Shown here: positions 10,426 to 21,929 of the stretch, in pieces
How positions within the stretch are numbered: position 1 is the stretch's first letter
How the letters are laid out: each line of letters opens with the position of its first letter
Origin: Theodoxus fluviatilis
Taxonomy: Eukaryota > Mollusca > Gastropoda > Cycloneritida > Neritidae
Assembly: GCA_034096865.1 (NCBI GenBank)
Contig: JAWQFJ010001320.1
Location: forward strand, 81,260 to 145,259
Direction of reading: 5' to 3'
DNA: 64,000 nucleotides
Translations under genes and position numbers: made by a program
Notes under the pieces: generated by a model
What the model saw: only the letters and a program-made list of their open reading frames with translations
Databases searched by the model: none
What the model was told of the DNA's origin: nothing

Positions 10426-10989
10426 TGACCCCATAGTGGAAGAATTACCTGTAGCAATTTGTAGAAATTGAATTATTGTTCACAGAAGAACAGTCAGTCA
10501 GTCGCAGTACACTCTAGACAGGCAGCCAGCTAGTCAGCTGACAGAGTGATCTAAAGACTGACCTGTCCAACAGGAAGTGATCTGAGACGACTATTGACCT
10601 ATGGTTGATAGATTAACTAGTTGTGAGTGCATGTCTGTTAACTTTTCCATTCATTTTCTTCCCTTGACTTTTAGCTTGGTTTCGCTGACATGGAAAGAAA
10701 CAATATATAAGAGGACTTCATGATGTCATGATGTCTCTAAATATGAGAAAGTCTGTACCTAATAGAGCACCAGGTATCTTGGGTCGTCCTTCATGAATAA
10801 ATTGGAATAAAGCTCAGCTCAGGAGACAATTAAGTAATGACCGTGGACCTAAGCTGGTAGAGCATTTGGCCTGAATTGGCAATAAGCTGCAGGTTGTACA
10901 CTGAGCTGTCTGAATTCGCTTTCTGTCTGCCCTGCACAAACTTTGGGTTCTGTGGGCCACCTGCCTGCCTTTCTGTTTGTCACCCAATG
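10426..10989 (+). other. Unique CPS1 intron sequence
   Basis: About 560 bases between two arrays with no recognisable gene or element. Confidence 0.6.
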
Positions 10990-11818
10990 AACGGTTCATG
11001 ATACCGGAGTTCATCAAAATGATCTCTGTCACCCCATGAGCAGGTAGTGCAGCAGGGGAACATCGTCTGTGTCACTCTATACATGTAAATGGTTCGTGCT
11101 ACAGGAGTATCACAATGGTCTGTGTCACCCCATGAACTGTTAGTGCTGCAGGAATAGATCTAAAATGGTCTGCGTCACATTATAAATGGTTCATGCTACA
11201 GGAGGAGAACATCAACACGGTATATGTCACCCTAAAAATGGTTCATGCTACAGGAGGAGAACATCAACACGGTATATGTCACCCTAAAAATGGTTCATTC
11301 TACAGAAGGAGAACATCAACACGGTATGTGTCACCCTAAAAATGGTTCCTGCTACAGGAGGAGAACATCAACACGGTATGTGTCACCCTAAAAATGGTTC
11401 CTGCTACAGGAGGAGAACATCAACACGGTATATGTCACCCTAAAAATGGTTCCTGCTACAGAAGGAGAACATCAACACAGTATATGTCACCCTAAAATGG
11501 TTCATGCTACAGGAGGAGAACATCAACACGGTATATGTCACTCTAAAATGGTTCATGCTACAGGAGGAGAACATCAACACGGTATATGTCACTCTAAAAT
11601 GGTTCCTGCTACAGGAGGAGAACATCAACACGGTATGTGTCACCCTAAAAATGGTTCCTGCTACAGGAGGAGAACATCAACACGGTATTTGTCACCCTAA
11701 AAATGGTTCCTGATAAGGAGGAGAACATCAAGACGGTATGTGTCACCCCATTAACAGTCATTACTACAGGAATAGTTCAAAATGATTTGTGTCGCCCTAA
11801 AAATGATTCCTGCTACAG
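10990..11818 (+). repeat. 52-bp tandem array of the CPS1 exon acceptor
   Basis: At least ten close copies (51-52 bp) of a unit with ATGGTTCATGCTACAG, the exon-start block GAGGAGAACATCAACACG, and GTATRTGTCACCCT. The true exon follows at 11819 with CTACAG|GAGGAGAACATCAGGACG. More diverged copies extend the array upstream to about 10990. In most units the exon-like block is 18 bases, in frame, and directly followed by GTATGT or GTATAT, a good match to a 5' splice site. Confidence 0.92.
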
Positions 11819-12008
11819 GAGGAGAACATCAGGACGGTGCTGATGAACCCCAACATTGCATCGGTGCAGACCAACGCCGAGGGAGAGAAACAGGCTGACG
11901 TTGTCTACTTCCTCCCCATCACCACGGACTTTGTCACTGAGGTCATCAAGCGCGAGAAGCCTGATGGGATCTTGCTCTCCATGGGTGGCCAGACTGCACT
12001 CAACTGTG
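11819..12008 (+). CDS. CPS1: CPS1 internal exon: synthetase domain, continued
   Basis: 190 bases, phase 0 to 1, from CTACAG|GAGGAG to TGTG|GTGAGT. The product runs [19 protein letters not shown] to [16 protein letters not shown]. The [12 protein letters not shown] form and the insert before [10 protein letters not shown] resemble CPS1/CPS III rather than the pyrimidine-pathway CAD enzyme, which has a shorter loop here. This part belongs to the region before the first ATP-grasp domain. The upstream intron carries an array of this exon's acceptor, and the downstream intron carries one extra copy of its 3' end and donor. Confidence 0.93.
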
Positions 12009-12229
12009 GTGAGTCACACGGAAAAATAGTTTTTTTGCACGCACGCACACACACATACACACACACATATGCACGCGCGCATGCACGCATGCACGCACGC
12101 GCACACACACACACACACACATTCTCTCCATGGGTGGCCAGACTGCTCTCAGCTGTGGTGAGACTTTTAAAGGAATTTCTTCTTTACACACACGCACACG
12201 CACACACACACACTTACTTCACTTTGGCA
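12009..12229 (+). repeat. Duplicate of CPS1 exon end and donor flanked by CA microsatellite
   Basis: At 12123-12166 the intron repeats the last roughly 34 coding bases of the preceding exon plus its donor (CTCCATGGGTGGCCAGACTG, then CTGTGGTGAGA). The duplicate GT is 149 bases after the real one. (CA)n and CACGCA runs lie on either side (12035-12122 and 12184-12210) and may have mediated the duplication. Confidence 0.85.
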
Positions 12230-12753
12230 TCGCAGTCTCGCAAGACCATCAGCGCGCCCCATGGAGATCCGTAGTGTTGGTGGAGCCTCTGCAGCGCCGG
12301 CTGTGGCTCTAGAGGCCGATCCTCGAGCGGCAGACTCTGCCGCATCCGCCACAGGCGTGTTGGGTCGTCTGGGCTGTGGGAATCGGTGCGGTGTGTCTTC
12401 TCCGTGCTCTCTTTTCCGCCGCGAGCTGGCCTCTCACCTCATCCGCCACCCTCGTGACCTCGCGGACATTTTGGCACCAGGCACTCCCGTCTCCAGCCAG
12501 CGCTGCCCAGTCGGCTGTGGGGATGTTGCAGGTCTTGAGGTCTCTTCTGCAGGCGTCCTTGAAGCGGAGTCTGGGACCACCAGCTCTTCTTTTGTCCTTT
12601 GGCAGCCTGCCGTTCCTCGTGCGCTGTAGGTGTCCCAGCCATCGTAGAGGACGCCGACTCAGCAGGGAGTACATGCTGGGGACCTCAGCGTGTAGTAGCA
12701 CATCGCTGCTGGTAATGTGGTCCCGCCAGCTGACTCCGAGGATGCGCCTCAGG

Positions 12754-12755
<2 letters not shown>
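12230..12755 (-). mobile_element. C-terminal fragment of a non-LTR endonuclease-reverse transcriptase
   Basis: The minus strand encodes LRRILGVSWRDHITSSDVL, then RRPLRWLGHLQRT and RLRFKDACRRDLK, and ends with CGGCGRVCRSRIGL. This order (LGhxWRDhhxN, LRWLGHxxRM, a lysine/arginine-rich RFKDxxKxxLK, a C-terminal zinc-finger-like segment) is typical of the tail of endonuclease-reverse transcriptase polyproteins abundant in metazoan genomes. The catalytic RT core is absent, so it is a relic in the CPS1 intron. (CA)n borders it at 12756-12832. Confidence 0.75.
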
Positions 12756-13839
<1,084 letters not shown>

Positions 13840-14126
13840 GGGTGGAGCTGTACCGCAAGGGCATCCTGAAGGAGCACAACGTGCAGGTGCTGGGCACGAG
13901 CATTGAGAGTGTGGAGGCCACTGAGGATCGCCAGATCTTTGCAGACAGGCTCAAGGAGATCAACGAGAAACTGGCACCCAGCTTCGCCGTGGGGACGGTG
14001 AAGGATGCCATGGAGGCTGCGAAGAAGATTGGATACCCCGTCATGATCAGAGCGGCCTACGCCCTTGGGGGCCTGGGGTCAGGGATCGCCAAGGACGAGG
14101 ACACACTTATTGCCATAGCAACCAAT
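13840..14126 (+). CDS. CPS1: CPS1 internal exon: first ATP-grasp domain begins
   Basis: 287 bases, phase 1 to 0, from TTCCAG|GGGTGG to ACCAAT|GTGAGT. Translation [20 protein letters not shown], then [23 protein letters not shown] and [20 protein letters not shown] closely follows CPS1. The TEDR and [17 protein letters not shown] motifs mark the entry to the first ATP-grasp fold and its nucleotide-binding glycine loop. A good donor follows, but no later CPS1 exon (expected to continue with the rest of the ATP-grasp domain) was found in the remaining 50 kb. The gene is therefore interrupted, misassembled or continues elsewhere. Confidence 0.93.
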
Positions 14127-14381
14127 GTGAGTAGCAGTGAAGTTCTGGTGACATTGAGTGGTTTTGTGTGTGTTTGTATTGGGGACACGATAGATATGTA
14201 GGTTTTGTGGGTGTGGATATGCTTTGTCAAGAACAAATGGAATTAAGGTATCAGGATTTTTAGTCATATTGCAATGAGGGGTCTGACAAATATATAATTT
14301 TTTCTTTGTTTCTTTTCCCCATCAATTTCATTTATTTGATAGCTTGGTATCAGATATTTTGTGACTGTTTTGTGTCCAAGG

Positions 14382-16237
14382 TGTCCGATATTCGAAGCAA
14401 CGTTGACATGTCTGCTGATGTACGTGCGCCTGTTAGTGATGATCCATTTTCCTTCAGGAGTACTCCCCTCCTTCAGTTCAGCCCGGTTGAGGCTAGTGCG
14501 GTCCTCAAGACCATCCGCAGTATGAACCCTTCCTCCTGTGATCTTGACCCTGTTCCCACACCCGTCTTAGTTGGGTGCATTGATGAGATCCTACCTGTCC
14601 TGACACAGATGATCAATGATTGCTTCCAGTCTGGCTCCTTCCCTAGTGTTTTCAAGCAGGCTATAGTTAAGCCGCTCTTGAAGAAGTAGGACCTGGATCC
14701 AAACAAATTTTGTAATTATAGGCCAGTCTCCAATATTTCTTTTCTGTCAAAATTGTTAGAGAAGTTAGCTTTGCAGCAGCTGCTGGAGCACGTGTCCCAG
14801 TATGACCTTTTGGCCCGTTTTTAATCCGCGTACCGTGCTCATCATTCCACCGAAACAGCTCTGCTCCGTGTTCTAAACGATCTTCTAGTTGCTTCTGATG
14901 ATTCCAAAGTTTCTCTTCTTACCCTGTTAGACTTAAGTGCCGCGTTCGACCATGGCATTCTTCTCACGGTCCGTCTTAGAAACATTTTTGGCATCAAGAA
15001 CTTAGCACTCTCTTTCCTGCATTCATATCTCTCAGAACGTAGACAGTTTCGATCTCGGGTTTTGCTTCTGATCCTGCACCTCTCAAGTATGGAGTCCCTC
15101 AGGGCTCGGTTCTAGGTCCTCTTCTGTTTCAACTATACACCCAACCACTCTCCAATGTAATTGATAGTCATTCAGTCTCTCACATTGAATTTGCTGATGA
15201 TACCCAGCTCTACAACTCCTCCCATCCCAGTCAAATCCACTCTCTTCTTTCTACCAGCGAACACTGTATCTCTGACGTAAAACGGTGGATGACCCGGAAC
15301 AAGCTCCAACTCAATGACTCAAAAACTGAAGCACTCCTGGTGGGCGGCGGAAGCAAATCGAATCAGGCCCTCAAACTAACCGTTGGTCACAGTGACATCG
15401 TCTTCTCTCAGTCTGTTAGAAATGTAGGCGTCATGTTTGACGATGACCTGTCAATGAGATCTCATGTAAACAAAGTCTGTCAGTTAGCATATTACGAGTT
15501 GAGGAAAATTAGTACCATTCGTCATTATCTTTCTCAGCAGGCCACCAAAACGCTCATCACATCACTTGTTCTGTCTCGTCTTGACTATGGGAACTCTCTT
15601 CTCGCTCAGAAAGTTCAGAATTGTGCTGCTAGGCTAGTTTTTCAATGTCCCAAGCGTACCCATGTCTCTCCACTCCTACATACACTTCATTGGCTCCCCA
15701 TCTCTCAGAGGATAGATTATAAACTTGCTACTTTGTGCTTCAAGGCCATCAACAACACCGCACCACATGCTCTTACAGAAATTCTTACAGTATACACGCC
15801 CTCCAGATCTCTACGCTCAGCTGCTGACTCTAGAATGATTAAGGTCCCCCGCCGTAACAAGAAAACTCAAAGACAGCGCGCCTTCTCCTATATCGGACCT
15901 GTAACCTGGAATAGTCTGCCTCTCTCAGTCCATCATTCTGCCACTCTGCCCCAGTTCAAAAGTGCTCTAAAGACCCACCTCTTCCGATCCGCCTTTCCCA
16001 CTGAGCTGCTTCACCTTACTTGACCTAGCCTACACAGACTATGTATATTGTATAGTTGGTTTCATTGGATCTTAGTTCTTAATTTTTTTGGTTTATATGT
16101 ATAATGTGTGTTTTTGTAGGAATGTAGTGTTGAGTGGTTGTACGAGTGTTGATTCTTTAAATTGTAAACGCCATGAGCTTGCCTGTCAAGGGAAGGTATG
16201 TGCGTATAAATAAACTATATTATTATTATCATCCCCC
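14382..16237 (+). mobile_element. Degenerate CR1/Jockey-like non-LTR retrotransposon
   Basis: Reverse-transcriptase segments occur in order on the plus strand: SPVEASAVLKTIRSMNPSSC and PTPVLVGCIDEILPVLTQMI near 14480-14630, CNYRPVSNISFLSKLLEKL near 14710, LLDLSAAFDH near 14930, YGVPQGSVLGPLLF near 15085, FADDTQLYN near 15190, then the thumb and tail (15289-16023) ending FRSAFPTELLHLT. Stop codons (for example at 14687 and in ARF-stop near 14820) and frame changes separate the pieces. The 3' end is a TAAATAAACTATATTATTATT-like tail. It is truncated upstream, inactive, and follows the last CPS1 exon seen. Confidence 0.88.
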
Positions 16238-16459
16238 CCCCAAAGGAGTTTATAGATATTCCTGCAACAACAGTGTTAATGATGTGTATAGATATTACAA
16301 AGGTGAATGTCTGGCATCAACCATCGGTTGAAATCGAGCACAGATGTGATGCCTTTTTAATCAAATGTAAAAAAGGAAAACTAAATGATATGGTTAATAT
16401 TAGTTACATATTAGGCAGGAGAATTTGTTTAAAATCAGTATTTTGCATGTGCTCTGCCC
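16238..16459. other. Unique sequence, no feature seen
   Basis: Short AT-rich stretch between the retroelement tail and the C/T-rich array. No splice-flanked coding segment was recognised. Confidence 0.5.
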
Positions 16460-17219
16460 GTCGATCCCCCTCTCCTCAACTCCCCTACTCCTCTTGCCAA
16501 CTCCCCCACTCCCCTCCCCCCTTGCCAACTCCCCTAGCCAACTCTCCCACTCCCCTCCCCCCTAGCCAACTCCCCTAGCCAACTCTCCCACTCCCCTCCC
16601 CTCACTCCCCTCCTCTCCTCACCTCTCCAAACTCCCCTCTCCCCTTCCCCCCTTCCCAACTCCCTTCTTATCTTCCCAACTCCCTTTCCCCAACTCCCCA
16701 TCCCAACTCCCTTCTTATCTTCCCAACTCCCTTCTTATCTTCCCAACTCCCTTCTTATCTTCCCAACTCCCTTCTTATCTTCCCAACTCCCTTCTTATCT
16801 TCCCAACTCCCTTCTTATCTTCCCTTCTTATCTTCCCAACTCCCCTCTCCCCTTTCCCCATCTCCCCTCCCCCGTATTTCCTCTATCCCCCCTCCCCCAT
16901 CTCCCCTCTCTCCTATTTCCCCTATCCCCCCTCCCCCATCTCCCCTCCCTCCTATTTCCCCTATCCCCCCCTCCCCCATCTCCCCTCCCTTATCCCCCCT
17001 CCCTTATCCCCCCTCCCTTATCCCCCCTCCCTTATCTCCCTCCCTTATCTCCCCTCCCTTATCTCCCCTCCCTTATCTCCCCTCCCTTCCCTTCCCTCCC
17101 TTCCCTTATCTCCCCTCCCTTATCTCCCCTCCCCCCTTTCCCCTCCCCCCTTCCCCATCTCCCTTATCTCCCCTCCCTCATCTCCCTTATTTCCCCTCCC
17201 CCCATCTCCCCTCCCCCTA
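16460..17219. repeat. C/T-rich low-complexity array, left arm
   Basis: Polypyrimidine plus strand built from CCCAACTCCC, CTTCTTATCTTCCCAACTCC (20-bp unit, about seven copies near 16660-16820) and CTCCCCTCCCTTAT variants. The same CTATCTCCCCTCCC motif continues at 19463, after the intervening element. Confidence 0.9.
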
Positions 17220-19462
17220 TGTCGCGCCCTGCACCTGCTAGGTGGGACCTTGACCTCTCGTGCAGAGGGAGTCAGGAACTCAATGATTCTGATTTGGCCC
17301 AAAAGGAGATTTTATTGCTCTTCGGCAACGAGGTGAAATGATGTAGATGGATGAAATAGTGAATATGGTATGATCCCTATGATTGATGCAAACAAGCGCT
17401 GAGAGATGAAGCAGTTATACACAAACACGTGAAATTACCTACACAGGCTTTGGCAACCACACACGTAGAGCCAAGCGCACAGGTGAATATGCACCACCCA
17501 ATCAAACAAAAACTCAATGTTTGCCCATAGGCACTCATAGTGCGGCCTTAGCCACAACACAACTATAGTCACGCACGCACAACAAAATTTAACGATTGTC
17601 CATCAACTGTCACATGGCGGCCTTAGCCACAACTCAACTATAGTCACGCACGCACAACAAAACTTAACGGTTGTCCATCAACTGTCACATGGTGGCCTTC
17701 TGTGAAAGGCCGCAGAACTGAAGAAGGGAAACAAGGTGACGATGATGAGACGCCCGCGACGATGAAGGTCGATCTTCCCCTAACCAGGTGAGCTCAGGGC
17801 GATGAGCAGCAAGCACCGGCTGCGCTCGATTTAACCGCCGGAATCCACTGGCGGCGGTCTGCCGCCACGTGACCGGCTGTTCGCAGTCACGTGACAGGCG
17901 AATCGACAGCTTTCGTGCCAATCGAGCGCTTTCGGCTGATCAACATGGCGGCACAACTGTGGTGTTTGCAAGTTACTATAGACAGCGGTAGCGATGATGA
18001 CTAAATGTGCTGTCTTCTTGGTTTATGGTAAGGTTTGAGGTTATTGTGTAAATTGAACATTTTCATTACCACTACCTATGCCCTGATAAGTGACTCCTGA
18101 GCCTACTGCAGTCAAAGACCCTATATATATATATACACTAAGACGGCGCACTCGAGCGATTTTCCTTTACGCAAAGGGAGGTCAGAATGTAGAGTTACGT
18201 CCCTTTGCGAGAGAATTGTCAATTCGAACTTAATGCAGGATTTCTCACCGTCAACCACACATCGTGCACACAATAAAGAAAAAAAATCGTAATCTACTTC
18301 AATTGTCCAGCGGAGATTGCAGCGAGGTGACAAATTAAGGCACACATGAGTCAGCGGAGAACGAATTATCGAATATTTTCAGTGTCGAAGCGTCACAAAA
18401 CATAAACCCTAGTCTGGTCGTCGCCATCTTGGATCTTCGTTCGCCTTAGAAAACCTGAGGGCGGACCCGGCGGTTCGCCGGGTGATCCGCCGGTCATGTG
18501 ACCTGTGCTGGGGTGCATATGAACCTACTACATGGTAGAAGGCAACTAAATCGGAACTTTGCTACTAAATTGCGAAGTAAGGTGGGCATGAAGACTGAAT
18601 ACGCGTAGTTGCCTCCTCAGTTGGCCGCTAAACAACCCAAAATTTAGTGATGGTCTGTATCAGCACTACACGGCTAAGTAGCCAGCTATTTGCAATATTC
18701 AATGGCGGACCTCTCTCTCGGTTTGCACAGAAAACGGTATATCATGGGATACTAGCAACCCATCCAAAGAAATTGTAAGCCATGAACAGCATTAATTTAT
18801 CAAAGCTGTATGTTGAATGCATCACTAGGTCGTTAAAACGCTAACATTTTACAAATGGGAATGGAGGTCAACGCGTAGATCGACGGGCCGAAGCAAAACC
18901 AACATGGGAACGAGAGAAAATGAATGAACAACAAAAGAACGGTTCTAAAATTCTGTTGCTTATTCTAACTCCCCACCCACCCCCAGAACAGAGGACCAAC
19001 AACCTAGTGAAAACCTACACAAAGACATTTACACACACCAAATACTCACATGGAAGAACTCAGCCCTTCCCCAGCTGGTGATGGCTTCTCTGTTCGGCAC
19101 ACACCGACAACGACCATACAGTCGTTACTAGTCCGGGCTGACAGTAGTCATGCCACATACTGGGCCGACAGCAGTCGCACCACACTTCTGGCGAACACCC
19201 CAAAAGCGATGTTACCTCAATGATCACTAGTTAGCATCTGCCTCTCAACCCCGTCCTCCCAAAACCAAACACGATCAGAGCGTTCACCCTTTTCGGCCTC
19301 GTAATTTCCGTGCGAAAGCGCACAGCGTTCACATATCACCACGTCGAGCTCCACGTGGGACAGCAAAAAGCACGGACGAGGAGCCATACTACACGCCTAG
19401 CGGGCACACACAAGTACATGAACACGAAAATTAACACACAAAACCGCAACCTGCTCGCGACA
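17220..19462. mobile_element. Putative 2.24-kb solo LTR inserted in the C/T-rich array
   Basis: The segment begins TGTCGCG and ends CGCGACA, a 7-bp inverted terminal repeat of the TGT...ACA type usual for LTRs. CCCTA occurs immediately on both sides (17215-17219 and 19463-19467), a candidate 5-bp target duplication, although the host array itself contains this word. Sequence inside is complex and unlike the flanking pyrimidine array. I found no second copy of the left end inside, hence a solo LTR rather than a full element. It contains a roughly 75-bp tandem duplication (about 17545-17700) and a TATATATATATA run at 18122. No coding capacity was recognised. Family unknown. Confidence 0.55.
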
Positions 19463-20950
19463 CCCTATCTCCCCTCCCAACATCTCCCCTCCCCCCATCT
19501 CCCCTCCTCCCATCTCCCCTCTCCCTATCTCCCCTCCCCCTATTTCCACTCCCCCCATTTCCTCTCTCCCTATCTCCCCTCCTCCTATCTCCCCTCCTCC
19601 TATCTCCCCTCCCCCTACCTCCACTCCCCCCATGTCCCCTCCCCCTATCTCCCCACCCCCATCTCCCTTCCCCATATCTCCACTCCTCCTATCTCCCCTC
19701 CCCCTATCTCCCCTCCCCCTCCCCATATCTCCTCTCCCCCCATCTCCCCTCCCCCCATCTCCTCTCCCCCCATCTCCCCTCCCCCATCTCCCCTCCCCCT
19801 ATCTCCACTCCCCCCATCTCCCCTCCCCTATCTCCCCTCCCCCTATCTCCACTCCCCCCATTTCCCCTCCCCCTATCTCCCCTCCCCCTATCTCCCTCCC
19901 CCCATTTCCCCTCCCCCTATTTCCCCTCCACCTATCTCCACTCCCCCCTATTTCCCCTCCCCCTATTTCCACGCCCCCCATCTCCCCTCTCCCCATCTCC
20001 CCTCCCCCATCTCCCCTCCCCCTATCTCCACTCCCCCTATCTCCACTCCCCCTATCTCCCCTCCCCCTATCTCCACTCCCCCCCATCACCACTCCCCCTA
20101 TCTCCACTCCCCCCATCTCCCCTCCCCCATCTCCCCTCCCCCTGCCCATCTCCACTCCCCCTATCTCCACTCCCCCTATCTCCCCTCCCCCTATCTCCAC
20201 TCCCCCCCATCACCACTCCCCCCCATCTCCACTCCCCCTATCTCCCCTCCACCTATCTCCGCTCTCCTATCTCCCCTTACCCCATCTCCCCTCCCCTCCC
20301 CTCCTCTCTCTACCCCCCCTCCCCATCTCCCCTCCCCCATCTCCCCTCCCCCCTGTCCCCTCCCCCATCTCCCCTCCCCTACCTCCCCTCCCCCATCTCC
20401 CCTCCCCCTATCTCCACTCCACCCATCTCCCCTCCCCCTATCTCCACTCCCCCCCATCACCACTCCCCCCCATCTCCACTCCCCCTATCTCCCCTCCACC
20501 TATCTCCGCTCTCCTATCTCCCCTTCCCCCATCTCCCCTCCCCTCCCCTCCTCTCTCTACCCCCCTCCCCCATCTCCCCTCCCCCCATCTCCCCTCCCCC
20601 ACTGTCCCCTCCCTCCATCTCCCCTCCCCTACCTCCCCTCCCCATCTCCCCTCCATCTCCCCCCCCCCCCCCCCCCCCCATCTCCCCTCCCCATCTCCCC
20701 TCTTCTCCCCATCTCCCCCCCATCTCCCCTCCCCCATTCTTCCACTCCCATCTCCCATCTCCCAACACCCATCTCCCCTCCCCAGCTTTCCTTCCCCCTC
20801 TCCCATCCCCTGTCATCCCCACTCCCGCCCCCCCCCCATCTCCCCTCTTCTCCCCATCTCCCCTCCCCATCTCCCCTCTTCTCCCCATCTCCCTCCCCAT
20901 CTCCCCTCCCCATCTTCCTTCCCCATCTCCCCTCCCCATCTCCCCTCCCG
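19463..20950. repeat. C/T-rich low-complexity array, right arm
   Basis: About 1.5 kb of CTCCCCTCCCCCTATCTCCA-type units with segmental repeats; blocks near 20060-20280 and 20410-20550 repeat each other. Pro/Ser/Leu-rich or Gly/Glu-rich frames of several hundred codons are artefacts of the missing T/A-rich stop codons. Confidence 0.92.
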
Positions 20951-20967
20951 TTTCTGACACAAACATG

Positions 20968-20995
20968 CATCCGCACACGCACGCACACACACACA

Positions 20996-21053
<58 letters not shown>
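20968..21053. repeat. (CA)n microsatellite
   Basis: Nearly perfect (CA)n ending about 80 bases before the RanBPM exon acceptor at 21132. Confidence 0.95.
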
Positions 21054-21055
<2 letters not shown>

Positions 21056-21132
21056 GTCCACTAGTCACTTCACCCATTCACTTTGTCACTCATTCCACCC
21101 AATCATTCCTCTATTGCATGCTGTACTTTCAG

Positions 21133-21215
21133 GACTGGCGCAAGAGGACACGGCTGACCATAGAGAGGTTTCCAGTGCCAGACCGACGTGGGGAGTGGCA
21201 GGCTGCTTTACAAAG
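21133..21215 (+). CDS. RANBP9: RanBPM exon: segment linking SPRY to LisH
   Basis: 83 bases, phase 0 to 2, from TTTCAG|GACTGG to CAAAG|GTAGGC. It encodes DWRKRTRLTIERFPVPDRRG and EWQAALQ, matching the segment of RANBP9/RANBP10 directly after the SPRY domain (family pattern EWR..I...I.RFP..DREGEWQ). It splices in frame to the LisH exon at 24556 (AG|A gives Arg). Upstream SPRY exons were not found between 14126 and here. Confidence 0.82.
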
Positions 21216-21929
21216 GTAGGCGGCAATGAAAGACAGTTGCACTCTATACATGTAGTCCCCCCCCCCCTCCCCCCAAATACCCCAGATATTTAAAAACCTA
21301 TTACTATTAGCACTCAAGCAGCATTAATGCCAGCATGCATTGGTTCACAATTCACGTTTGCATTATTTCAACAATGACATCCTGTCATGTGAGACATGTC
21401 CCTGGCTGTAATGTCTGTACGTTGACTTGTTGAATATCTGTTTTTCCTTGGTATAATGTTTTTTAGAGATGGCCATTATTCAGATGCTTCTACTGTAGTA
21501 TCCCCATGGTAACGAGATGCAACTTGAGCCTCCTAGTCTTACTCTTGAATTATGAAGTTTACACAGAAAGATTTGCCAAAATTAATTTTTTAGTAAGAGA
21601 GTGAACTAGTTATCCACATTATCAAGCATTTACTTTTCTCTTTTTTGTTTTTTTCCTTGTGATGGCCACATTTACTTTTTGATAAATTTGGACAAAGAAT
21701 ACAAATCGTCTCAAAGATCATTTAATATTTTAAAGGAATATTCACAGTTCTGGGTTTACGTTTATATAGTTTCTGATCATTGCTTGGCATAGTGCTTTTC
21801 AGTCCATGGTCTTTTTTATTTCATTCTTGGGCAAAAAGAAGGGGGGTGGGGGGGTTATATCTGCTTCTCACTGTGGAATACCATAAGAGGCCGCACTGAG
21901 AATCTTGCATCCGCAACTTTGACCTTTTT
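21216..21929 (+). other. RanBPM intron, unique part
   Basis: Intron sequence after the 21215 donor. It holds a short poly-C/poly-G stretch (21257 and 21842) and otherwise nothing recognisable. Confidence 0.6.

Noticed and set aside
7318..11818. CRISPR-like regular repeats (31, 67, 44 and 52 bp)
   Set aside because: Units are contiguous without unique spacers, no cas genes are present and the DNA is clearly animal.
12121..12312. Additional CPS1 exon beginning at the second [11 protein letters not shown]
   Set aside because: It is a short duplicate of the preceding exon end, without an acceptor of its own and preceded by a CA microsatellite.
19310..21064. 584- and 441-codon Pro/Ser/Leu frames
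   Set aside because: Produced by the C/T-rich array and the adjoining CA repeat; composition explains the lack of stops.
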